Below are positions 1 through 7,465 of a DNA stretch of 64,000 nt, piece after piece. Source of the DNA: Haloferax elongans ATCC BAA-1513 (GTDB lineage: Archaea > Halobacteriota > Halobacteria > Halobacteriales > Haloferacaceae). A program made the translations under genes and the position numbers. Position 1 is the stretch's first letter; every line of letters begins with the position of its first letter. The stretch is taken from positions 1 through 64,000 of the forward strand of contig NZ_AOLK01000022.1 in assembly GCF_000336755.1 (NCBI RefSeq). The letters run 5' to 3'. The notes under the pieces are model-generated. The model searched no databases. It was not told the origin of the DNA and was given only the letters and a program-made list of their open reading frames with translations.

Positions 1-26
1 CGCTCAGAGATGTGTATAAGAGACAG
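1..26 (+). other. Nextera (Tn5 mosaic-end) adapter remnant
   Basis: Bases 8-26 read AGATGTGTATAAGAGACAG, which is the 19-base Tn5 mosaic end used in Nextera libraries. The seven bases before it (CGCTCAG) resemble, with two differences, the bases preceding the mosaic end in the read-2 adapter. Coding sequence of a minus-strand gene starts directly after base 26. The stretch is therefore library sequence left at a contig end, not genome. A natural Tn5 end is very unlikely because no transposase or second end is present. Confidence 0.93.
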
Positions 27-184
27 ATGTCTGTGAGGACGAGGAGGTCGGCCTCCTCGATACCAGCCTCGCCGAGTGAGTCGGCGGAGACCATCCCGGT
101 GATACGGACGATGGTTGCACCTTCCGATTCGAGCGCTTCGCCGAGCCCTTCTGGGTCGGTTCCAGTGACGAGTGCAGTCGTCAT
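27..184 (-). CDS. Small conserved haloarchaeal protein, 3'-truncated (DUF7126-like)
   Basis: Only the first 52 codons are present, because the gene runs into the adapter at the contig end. The reading is [20 protein letters not shown] and onward, a short Rossmann-like beta strand and helix start. Its ATG overlaps the guaAb stop as ATGA, so it is the third gene of the pyrG-guaAb operon and probably translationally coupled. I recall a haloarchaeal family (DUF7126) with this start next to guaAb, sometimes mislabelled CTP synthetase, but I cannot verify the assignment here. Its function is unknown; the position suggests a link to glutamine-dependent nucleotide synthesis. Confidence 0.7.
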
Positions 185-1098
185 TCGTATTCGATGGTCG
201 CGGGTGGTTTGTGGGTCACGTCGTAGACGACGCGGGCGACGTTCTCGTTCGTACCGGTGATACGCGATTGGATGCGCTGGAGGGTGTCCCACGGGAGTTC
301 CTGTGCGCGGGCGGTCATGCCGTCGCGCGACTCCACGGAGCGAACCGAGACAATCCAGCCGTGGACGCGGTTGTCACCCTTGACGCCGGTCCCCTTGCCG
401 ATGACGGCGGCGAACGCCTGCCACGGGTCGTGCTTTTCGGTCTCGTCTTCGACGATGTGACACGCGTCGCGCGCGACTTCGACCTTCTCGGGCGTCACTT
501 CGCCGAGGACGCGGACCGCGAGGCCCGGACCCGGGAACGGCATGCGCTCTGCGATGATGGATTCGAGACCGAGGGCGCGAGCGACTTCGCGAACCTCGTC
601 CTTGTAGAGGTCGCGGACGGGTTCGACGATGCCCTCGAAGTCGACGACGTCCGGCAGGCCGCCGACGTTGTGGTGGGACTTGATGTTGCCTTCGGACTCG
701 ATGCGGTCGGGGTAGATAGTCCCCTGAACGAGGTACTGCGCGTCGGTCTCTTTGGCCTCGCGCTCGAACTCTCGGATGAACTGCTCGCCGATGACCTTGC
801 GCTTTTCCTCGGGGTCGACGACGCCTTCGAGGGCGTCGAAGAACCGCTCTTCGGCGTCGACGACGCGGAGGCTCTCCATGAAGGAGAAGGTGTCCGCAAT
901 CTGTTCGGTCTCGCCTTTGCGCATCAGGCCGGTGTCGACGTAGACAGGAGTGAGTTGCTCGCCGACGGCCTCGTATGCGAGGGTCGCCGCGACGGAGGAG
1001 TCCACGCCGCCCGAGAGGGCGATGATGGCGTGTTCGTCGCCGATTTGGTCGCGAATCGATGCTGTTGCGTCTTCGATGAATTCGTCTACGTTTACCAT
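181..1098 (-). CDS. guaAb: GMP synthase, PPi-synthetase subunit B
   Basis: The 305-residue protein is the ATP-pyrophosphatase half of archaeal GMP synthase, which adenylates XMP and aminates it to GMP with ammonia from a separate glutaminase subunit. The PP-loop motif SGGVDSS lies at residues 29-35. The C-terminal dimerisation domain ends in KPPATIEYE, typical of GuaA. No glutaminase domain is fused and no guaAa gene lies in the window, as expected for archaea, where the two subunits are often encoded apart. Its start overlaps the pyrG stop by one base (TAATG), and its stop overlaps the next gene, so the three genes form one operon. Confidence 0.95.
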   Translation of the reverse strand: MVNVDEFIEDATASIRDQIGDEHAIIALSGGVDSSVAATLAYEAVGEQLTPVYVDTGLMRKGETEQIADTFSFMESLRVVDAEERFFDALEGVVDPEEKRKVIGEQFIREFEREAKETDAQYLVQGTIYPDRIESEGNIKSHHNVGGLPDVVDFEGIVEPVRDLYKDEVREVARALGLESIIAERMPFPGPGLAVRVLGEVTPEKVEVARDACHIVEDETEKHDPWQAFAAVIGKGTGVKGDNRVHGWIVSVRSVESRDGMTARAQELPWDTLQRIQSRITGTNENVARVVYDVTHKPPATIEYE

Positions 1099-2747
1099 TA
1101 TGCTGTCACCTCTTCGTTGTCGAGTTCACGCGCGTCGAGTTCGCCGAGGACGCCACGGAGGAAGCCGAGGAACGGCGGGCTCGCGCGGTCGGGTCGGGAA
1201 CGGAATTCGGGGTGGAACTGCGTCCCGAAGAAGAACGGGTGGTCGTCCAGTTCCAGAATCTCCATGCGGTTCTCTGCGCGGCCGGAGAAGCGCAGGTCTT
1301 CGGATTCGAGCTCGTCGATGAGTTCAGGGTTCACCTCGTAGCGGTGGCGGTGACGCTCCGTACAGGAGGTGCCGTCGTAGACCTCTTCTGCGAGAGTGCC
1401 TTCGTCGATCTCAGTCTCGTGGGCACCGAGGCGCATCGTCCCGCCCATCGCGTCGACTTCGTACTGCTCGGGCAGCAGGTCGATGACCGGGTACGACGTA
1501 TCTTCGTCGAGTTCGGTCGAGTGCGCGTCTTCGTGGCCGAGGACGTTACGGGCCTGTTCGACGACGGCCATCTGGAAGCCGAGACAGAGACCGAGGAACG
1601 GAACGTCGTTCTCACGGGCGTAGCGGATGGCCTCGATTTTGCCGTCCGTCCCGCGGGAGCCGAAGCCGCCGGGGACGACGACGCCGTCTGCGCCCTTCAG
1701 TCGCTCTTCGTGCTTGTCGTGCATCTCGTCGGCGTCGACCCACAGGATGTTCACGTCGACGCCGCACTCGATACCGGCGTGCTTGAGCGCCTCGTGGATG
1801 GACATGTAAGCGTCTTCGAGGGCGTACTTGCCGACGAGCGCGATGTCGACAGAGCCGGTGCGCTCGGCCGTGACGAGTTCGCGCCAGCGGTTGTCGCGTT
1901 CGGCCTTCGGAAGCGCCTCGTCGTCGATTTCGAGGCGTTCCATCACGTACTCGTCGAGCCCTTCTTCTTCGACCATCAGGGGGACGTGGTAGATGTCCGG
2001 AACGTCGGGGTTCGAGAAGACGGCGGCGTCCGGCACGTCACAGAACTGCGCAATCTTGGTCTTCGTCTCCGGTTCGAGCTTGTCGTCCGCACGCCCGACG
2101 AGAATGTCGGGCTGGAGACCGATGCTTCGAAGCTCTTTGACGGAGTGCTGTGTGGGCTTGGTCTTCTGCTCGCCGTTCTTCGAGTAGGGGACGAGCGTGA
2201 CGTGCGTAAAGAGCACGTCGCCGTCTTCCTCTTCAGAGGCGAACTGGCGGAGGGCTTCGAGGAACGGCATCGACTCGATGTCGCCGACCGTACCGCCGAC
2301 TTCGACGATACACACGTCGGTTCCCTCGGCCGCCTCGCGAATGCGGCGCTTGATATCCTCGGTGACGTGCGGGATAATCTGGACCGTCTTCCCGAGGTAG
2401 TCGCCAGCGCGCTCCTTCTGGATGACGTGCTGGTAGGTCTTGCCCGTCGTGATGTTGTGGTCGGCGGTCATGTCGATGCCCAGGAACCGCTCGTAGTTCC
2501 CGAGGTCGAGGTCGACTTCCGCGCCGTCTTTCAGCACGTACACTTCGCCGTGCTCGTAGGGATTCATGGTCCCCGCGTCGACGTTCAGATACGGGTCGAT
2601 TTTGACTGCGGTGACGTCGAACCCGGCATTCTTCAGGAGTCGGCCTGTGCTGGCGGCCGTGATACCCTTCCCGAGGCCGGACATGACACCCCCGGTTACG
2701 AAAATGAACTTGCGCCCCATATCGGGGTCGTATTCGTCCGTCGGCAT
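1098..2747 (-). CDS. pyrG: CTP synthase
   Basis: The 549-residue enzyme makes CTP from UTP, ATP and glutamine. The N-terminal synthetase domain has the [10 protein letters not shown] nucleotide loop at residues 19-28. The class I glutaminase domain (about 300-549) carries nucleophile C388 in LGLCLGFQ and the partners H512 and E514 in FHPEF. I chose the ATG at 2747 ([10 protein letters not shown]) because the 36 extra upstream codons do not resemble the family and run into the AT-richer spacer. It heads the operon with guaAb; both enzymes aminate a nucleotide using glutamine-derived ammonia. Confidence 0.96.
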   Translation of the reverse strand: MPTDEYDPDMGRKFIFVTGGVMSGLGKGITAASTGRLLKNAGFDVTAVKIDPYLNVDAGTMNPYEHGEVYVLKDGAEVDLDLGNYERFLGIDMTADHNITTGKTYQHVIQKERAGDYLGKTVQIIPHVTEDIKRRIREAAEGTDVCIVEVGGTVGDIESMPFLEALRQFASEEEDGDVLFTHVTLVPYSKNGEQKTKPTQHSVKELRSIGLQPDILVGRADDKLEPETKTKIAQFCDVPDAAVFSNPDVPDIYHVPLMVEEEGLDEYVMERLEIDDEALPKAERDNRWRELVTAERTGSVDIALVGKYALEDAYMSIHEALKHAGIECGVDVNILWVDADEMHDKHEERLKGADGVVVPGGFGSRGTDGKIEAIRYARENDVPFLGLCLGFQMAVVEQARNVLGHEDAHSTELDEDTSYPVIDLLPEQYEVDAMGGTMRLGAHETEIDEGTLAEEVYDGTSCTERHRHRYEVNPELIDELESEDLRFSGRAENRMEILELDDHPFFFGTQFHPEFRSRPDRASPPFLGFLRGVLGELDARELDNEEVTA

Positions 2748-2858
2748 ACTGACCGTGTGCAAGCGTACTTCAAAACGATTTCGGAGCCAACACTGTGTGC
2801 CAGACGCCCGCACATGCCCGAAAACTGAAGAATCGACAGACAGCGAACTCCCCAACAG

Positions 2859-3416
2859 CTACTCCAGTTCTTTGACGACTCGTGCCGGATTCCCACCGAC
2901 AACCACGTTATCCGGCACGTCCTCCGTCACGACGGCCCCGGAGGCGACCACTACATCGTCACCGATTGTGACGCCGGGGTTGATGACCGCACGACCGCCA
3001 AGCCACGCGTTGTCGCCAATCGTCACCGGGTCGCCCGACTCGGGGCCTTTGATTCGCTCGGCCGCGTCGAGCGTGTGCGTCGCGGTGTAGATGTGGACGC
3101 CCGGCGCGATTTGGCAGTTGTCGCCGATGGCGATGGGACACACGTCGAGAAAGACGCAGTCGAAGTTGGCGAAGAAGTCCTCGCCGACGCGGATGTTGTA
3201 ACCGTAGTCACAGCGGAACGGCGGTTCGATTTCGAACGACTCGCCGACCGCGCCAAAGAGGTCCCGAATCAGTTCCTCGCGGCGCTCTGTCTCGGTTTCG
3301 TCGGTGTCGTTGAACAGGCGCGTGAGTCGGCGCGCGCGTTTTCGCTCGGCGACGAGTTCCGGGTCGCTCGCGTCGTACAACTCGCCCGCGAGCATCTTTT
3401 CTTTCTCGGAGGGCAT
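2859..3416 (-). CDS. Maltose/galactoside O-acetyltransferase family protein
   Basis: A 185-residue left-handed beta-helix acetyltransferase. The N-terminal helical Mac domain ([14 protein letters not shown]) is followed by hexapeptide repeats from about residue 75 to the end, including [18 protein letters not shown], which holds the family's catalytic His, and the closing [15 protein letters not shown]. Such enzymes move acetyl from acetyl-CoA to sugar hydroxyls in the cytoplasm; the acceptor here cannot be told. It lies 111 bases upstream of pyrG on the same strand. Another hexapeptide acyltransferase is divergently transcribed 193 bases away. Confidence 0.9.
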   Translation of the reverse strand: MPSEKEKMLAGELYDASDPELVAERKRARRLTRLFNDTDETETERREELIRDLFGAVGESFEIEPPFRCDYGYNIRVGEDFFANFDCVFLDVCPIAIGDNCQIAPGVHIYTATHTLDAAERIKGPESGDPVTIGDNAWLGGRAVINPGVTIGDDVVVASGAVVTEDVPDNVVVGGNPARVVKELE

Positions 3417-3608
3417 CGGTTACGTTCTGGCGGAGAAGCAATGTGACTTTTGCTGAGTCATCACCCGGTACTGTGGTTTTTGATACCTACCTGTGTCATA
3501 AATAACAAGTCTACTAAAAATCATGCATGAGAAACATGTATGTCTAGAATAAATTAAAATTCTACAATAACCAGAATATAATTATGGTGCCTCTGACAAG
3601 GTGAGTGC
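3417..3608. promoter_or_regulatory. AT-rich divergent promoter region between two acyltransferase genes
   Basis: This 192-base spacer is far richer in A and T than its surroundings. It holds TATA-like stretches such as AATAAATTAAAA near 3548 and AATATAATTATGG near 3573, the latter about 27-35 bases before the plus-strand start at 3609. No ORF of note is present. It most likely carries promoters for both divergent genes; the low GC may also mark a recombination junction. Confidence 0.55.
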
Positions 3609-4307
3609 ATGGTTACCGTCGGCGAACTCGCAACGAATCGGTTTCAGGGTGTTGACCGACGGTTTCTTTCGGAAATGGTCGAGAACGTCGGCATCCGTGG
3701 GAGTATCAAATCTGTTTATCACTCCCTTCGTCACACCGGGTCACCAGTCGGGTTGATTTTAGGAAAGCGGACTAGTGTCCGCATCCACTCTGACTCCACG
3801 GTTGAGCTATCTCGTCCCCTCTTAATTGATGCAAAGAACACTCGGATGATTCACCAATCTATTGGCGGTTCTCGTCTCTTTGTCAGTCGTTCAGGGACAC
3901 TCAGGACAACTGGCCAAGGGAGCTCTCGGATTGGCTCCGGGACGATGCTCAATATTCAGGGTGAGTTCGAGATGGGGGACAGTTACATAAACGGTTCATC
4001 CCGGATATTCTGCCGAGAAAAGGTCAAAATTGGTGACAACTGTGCTATCGCATGGAACATCGACATCATGGATACCGACGCACATACTCTGATTCACCCA
4101 GACACGTCAAAATCACCGGGCAGCTCGCCTGTCGTTATCGGTGACGGCGTGTGGGTTGGACACGGTGCAACTATCCAGAAAGGCGTCCACGTTGGCGATG
4201 GAGCGGTAATCGCTGCGGGGGCCGTCGTAACAAACGATGTGCCCCAGAATGCGCTCGTCGGTGGTGTCCCAGCGAAGGTAATCAAGGAAGACGTTAGCTG
4301 GGAGTGA
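3609..4307 (+). CDS. Hexapeptide-repeat acyltransferase (LbH), probably for surface polysaccharide
   Basis: A 232-residue protein whose C-terminal half is a left-handed beta-helix: [21 protein letters not shown], then [20 protein letters not shown] and [15 protein letters not shown]. The His after DTD matches the catalytic position of serine or sugar O-acetyltransferases. The N-terminal 100 residues look like a weaker beta-helix of the type found in capsule or cell-wall acetyltransferases. Base composition is lower in GC than in neighbouring genes (AAA, ATT and TTT are used more), so horizontal acquisition is plausible. No glycosyltransferase lies nearby to name the acceptor. Confidence 0.85.
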   Translation: MVTVGELATNRFQGVDRRFLSEMVENVGIRGSIKSVYHSLRHTGSPVGLILGKRTSVRIHSDSTVELSRPLLIDAKNTRMIHQSIGGSRLFVSRSGTLRTTGQGSSRIGSGTMLNIQGEFEMGDSYINGSSRIFCREKVKIGDNCAIAWNIDIMDTDAHTLIHPDTSKSPGSSPVVIGDGVWVGHGATIQKGVHVGDGAVIAAGAVVTNDVPQNALVGGVPAKVIKEDVSWE

Positions 4308-4435
4308 CGTCGCGAAATAACACCGGTCGAAACTACAGATTTTAACCCCTCTCCCGAGTTCACTCGCACTCGCAGCACTTTTTGAATATCGGCTTTGCGT
4401 CGTACAACCTTTCTTAAAAACGAGGGTCGGGAGCG

Positions 4436-5782
4436 TTACTCTTCGCTCTCAGCCGACACAGTCACACCGAATGCTTCGGGAGTGGCGTCGGCGACTGCGG
4501 GAAGCCGTCGGAGTCGCGGACGCGCGAGAAGGTACAGCCCCGTAAACCCGAATCCGAACGCGGCGACTGCCATGGTCGTGGTGGTGCCGAGACTCTCTGC
4601 GACGACACCGCCGATAAGCGACCCGAGCGGGAGCGTCGCGCCGGATGCCGTGCCCTTGATAGTGGACAGGCGTCCGAGGAGGTCCTTCGGGAACACGGTC
4701 TGGTTCAGGGTCGACGTGAGCACGCCGGAGATACCAATCGGAACCCACGCGAGGCCGAATAGGACGACCGTGAGTGCTGCCGTCGGCGCGTACACGGAAG
4801 CGAACCAGAAGCACGCTCCGACCGCGTTGCCGACGAATAGCAGCCGACCGTACGACACGTGTTCGAACCGCGGGGCGACGAGCGACCCGAGGAACCGACC
4901 GATACCGAGTGCGCCGAGCAGCAGGCCGTAGACGGCAGGACCGCCAAGGCTGTCGCCGAACGACGGGAGGATTGCGAGCGTCACGCCGGTTGCGAGGTTG
5001 GCCACCGCCGTCATGAGCATGAATTCGACGAAGACGGTCCCGCGGAGGGTCGAGATGCCCACACGCAAGTCCGAGACGTACGAGCGGAGTATCGAGTCAC
5101 CATCCGTCTCGTCAGACTCCGTTGTCGGCGAGTCACTGGTCTGCTCGGAGTCGCTGGGTTCACTCGTCTTCGACAGCGAAATCCCGGCGAACAGCAGGCC
5201 AGCGATGGCAAACGTGACCGAGTCGAACAGGAACAGCGCCGTCGCACCGAAGACGGCGATGAACGCGCCGCCGAGTGCGTCGAACACCATGTCCAGTCCG
5301 AGCGTGACGGTTGCGAGCGCGGAGTTCGCTTGGGATAACCGCTCGTCGCTCACGAGACGCGGGACGAGAGCGGCCTCCATCGGCGTCATCAACAGCGCTG
5401 CGAGCATCAACACGGGGACGACTGCGAGCAGGAGTTCGACGCTCAGATGCCCCGTCACCGCGGCCAGCGGAAGCACGAGGACGACGACACCCTGAGCGAC
5501 CTGCGACCCGACGAGGACGGGCCGAATCGGGAGTCGGTCGACGATTGGCCCGGCGAATATCTGCAAGAGCCACGGGAGCAGCAGTATCGAGTTCGCGATG
5601 CCTGTGAGGACGGTCGAGCCGCTGAGGTCGAAGACGAGCCACAGCACGGCGACGGTGTAGAGGCTGTCCCCGGCGTTCGTCACGAACTGTCCGGCGAAGA
5701 ACCGCCGGAAATCGCGGTTCCGCCACAGCGACGAGCGACCAGTGGGTGAATCAGTTTTCTCGGCTACCTCGGCCGCAGTCAT
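4436..5782 (-). CDS. MFS transporter, 12 TM
   Basis: A 448-residue major facilitator protein of the MFS_3 (enterobactin-exporter-like) type: FRRFFAGQFVTNAGDSLYTVAVLWLVFDLSGS at residues about 28-60 is the characteristic first helix of this clade. A hydrophilic Ser/Asp/Glu-rich loop near residues 205-230 separates two six-helix halves. Members export small molecules such as siderophores or drugs; no substrate can be named. It stands alone, reading away from a 471-base gap and convergent with the acyltransferase at 3609. Confidence 0.9.
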   Translation of the reverse strand: MTAAEVAEKTDSPTGRSSLWRNRDFRRFFAGQFVTNAGDSLYTVAVLWLVFDLSGSTVLTGIANSILLLPWLLQIFAGPIVDRLPIRPVLVGSQVAQGVVVLVLPLAAVTGHLSVELLLAVVPVLMLAALLMTPMEAALVPRLVSDERLSQANSALATVTLGLDMVFDALGGAFIAVFGATALFLFDSVTFAIAGLLFAGISLSKTSEPSDSEQTSDSPTTESDETDGDSILRSYVSDLRVGISTLRGTVFVEFMLMTAVANLATGVTLAILPSFGDSLGGPAVYGLLLGALGIGRFLGSLVAPRFEHVSYGRLLFVGNAVGACFWFASVYAPTAALTVVLFGLAWVPIGISGVLTSTLNQTVFPKDLLGRLSTIKGTASGATLPLGSLIGGVVAESLGTTTTMAVAAFGFGFTGLYLLARPRLRRLPAVADATPEAFGVTVSAESEE

Positions 5783-6253
5783 CGACGACCACCTCCAGCA
5801 GTCGGCGCGAGGCGGTCACTCGGCCTGCACGGTTGCGAGCGATACGGCTGGTGTTTGGAAAGCGAACGACTATCGAACGAGCCCCGGCTGTCCGCCGAGG
5901 GCTCAGCGACTATCTGCATTGACGTGTGTGTTCGGTCAGTGTACTTCGGCTACAGAACGTAGCGGCGCGAACCCGAGTGCTGCGGCTATCGGGTCCCTCA
6001 CGCGGCAGTGCGCGTGAGCGGGTCGTACACTGAGCGAATCGCACGCCAGCAGGTCATAGAACGGTTCAGTCGGAGTATCTGCGAATTCCCACTTAGTATT
6101 TTTGGTGGTTGACACGTCATCCGTTTCAGTAACGGCCCACCAGCCCCGACTCGCGGAGTTTGTCGCCAACGGAGTGCTATATGTTCCAAGAAAGCGGCGG
6201 AGACCTGTTCCGCAATCGCAGGCTTTGAAGCGTCCCATCGAGTGTACTCGCGT
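5783..6253. other. 471-base intergenic gap with a perfect 8-bp hairpin
   Basis: No ORF here has haloarchaeal coding character; those that cross it are short or are shadows. The only structure I see is an inverted repeat at 5997-6018: CTCACGCG, loop GCAGTG, CGCGTGAG. AT-richer bases near 6090-6110 (CACTTAGTATTTTT) could be promoter material for either divergent neighbour. A small untranslated RNA or a decayed gene cannot be ruled out. Confidence 0.4.
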
Positions 6254-7054
6254 ATGAAGGAATTCCCGCAACTCGGCTTCGGGACGTACAAACTCGAAGA
6301 CCGCGACGAGTGTGTCGAGGCCGTCACGAAGGCCCTCGACGTGGGCTACCGCCACATCGACACGGCCCAGATGTACGACAACGAGGAGTTCGTCGGCGAA
6401 GCCCTCGCCGAATCCGATGTCGACATCGACGACATCTTCGTGGCGACGAAACTCGACACCGACAACCTCGGCTCCGACGACGTGCTGGAGACCGCCCGCG
6501 AATCGGCCGAGAAACTCGGCGTCGAGACTATCGACCTCTTGTACGTCCACTGGCCGCTGGATTCCTACGACCCCGACGAGACGCTCGCGGCGCTCGACGA
6601 ACTCGTCGAGGAGGGCGTCGTCGCAAACGTCGGCCTCAGTAACTTCCGCCCCGACCAACTCGAAGAGGCCATCGACCGCCTCGACACGCCGCTTTTCGCC
6701 CATCAGGTCGAGATGCACCCGCTGCTTCAGCAGGACGAACTCCTCGCGATGGCCGAGGAAGACGGCCACCATCTGGTCGCGTACTCGCCAATCGCGCGTA
6801 ACGAGGTCGCCGACAACGACACGCTCGTCGACATTGCCGAGAAACACGAGGCCTCGCCCGCGCAGGTGTCGCTGGCGTGGCTCATCGAGAAGGGCGCAAC
6901 GCCGATTCCGAAGGCCGCCTCGCCCGAACACATCCGCGACAACCTCGCCGCACTCGATATCGAACTCTCCGACGACGATATCGCTGCCATCGACGCGCTC
7001 GACGCACACCACCGCATCGTCGACTTCGACGAAGCGCCGTGGAATCAGGTCTAA
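6254..7054 (+). CDS. Aldo/keto reductase
   Basis: A 266-residue NAD(P)H-dependent aldo/keto reductase of the 2,5-diketo-gluconate reductase type. The catalytic tetrad is visible as D36, Y41, K66 and H99 (HIDTAQMYDNE, ATKLD, YVHWP). The signature LGVETIDLLYVHWPL and the cofactor-binding end IPKAASPEHIRDN are intact. The start at 6254 (MKEFPQLGFG) is preferred to 6242 because it matches family N-termini. Substrates of such enzymes are aldehydes or sugars; none can be named from context. Confidence 0.94.
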   Translation: MKEFPQLGFGTYKLEDRDECVEAVTKALDVGYRHIDTAQMYDNEEFVGEALAESDVDIDDIFVATKLDTDNLGSDDVLETARESAEKLGVETIDLLYVHWPLDSYDPDETLAALDELVEEGVVANVGLSNFRPDQLEEAIDRLDTPLFAHQVEMHPLLQQDELLAMAEEDGHHLVAYSPIARNEVADNDTLVDIAEKHEASPAQVSLAWLIEKGATPIPKAASPEHIRDNLAALDIELSDDDIAAIDALDAHHRIVDFDEAPWNQV

Positions 7055-7169
7055 CTCTCGGATATATTATTTTCAGAGTATAGCTGTCTGGGGGAATCAT
7101 TCGCCCCCTTATGGAACCCTTTCGCAATCCGGGTTAATGTATATGATAGATACGCTCGTAGACTCTCGT

Positions 7170-7337
7170 ATGGCGACAGTGGTGGTGGCCTGTCCGCACT
7201 GCGGGCAGCACGTCGAACCGAGTTACGAGGGTGGCGCCGATTTCGACGGTGTCAGAGAGGGTATCAAGCCAGAGTACCGCCTCACGCGCGAAACGTGCCC
7301 TGTCTGTTCGAATCCGTACGACCTTCGGCGGGCCTGA
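7170..7337 (+). CDS. Small two-CxxC zinc-ribbon-like protein
   Basis: A 55-residue protein starting MATVVVACPHCGQHV and ending CPVCSNPYDLRRA. Two CPxC knuckles 37 residues apart suggest one bound zinc. In-frame ATGs at 7137 and 7143 would add 9-11 residues (MYMIDTLVDSR); I prefer 7170 because the zinc knuckle then begins close to the N-terminus as in other haloarchaeal zinc microproteins. Function unknown. It follows the aldo/keto reductase by 115 bases with its own AT-rich upstream stretch (TATATTATTTTCAG, 7062-7076). Confidence 0.65.
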   Translation: MATVVVACPHCGQHVEPSYEGGADFDGVREGIKPEYRLTRETCPVCSNPYDLRRA

Positions 7338-7465
7338 CCTGACGCGGCTGAAGGCCGACAACCGAGGTGGCGATTCCGGTGGGTGGCCGGGACCACGCCG
7401 CGGCCCGTGAGCGACTGCCGAAGGCAGCCGAGTCGCTGGCGTGGCCCTTATCCGGCGTTGGTATC

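Noticed and set aside
1-26. Natural Tn5 transposon end
   Set aside because: Only the mosaic end used in libraries is present, at the contig edge, and without transposase or second end.
172-2828. Long plus-strand ORFs (389 and 538 residues) opposite guaAb and pyrG
   Set aside because: They are antisense shadows produced by high third-position GC; the minus-strand proteins carry all motifs.
5742-6017. 91-codon plus-strand ORF at the left of the empty region
   Set aside because: It begins antisense within the MFS gene and ends in the hairpin; no motif and no start context.
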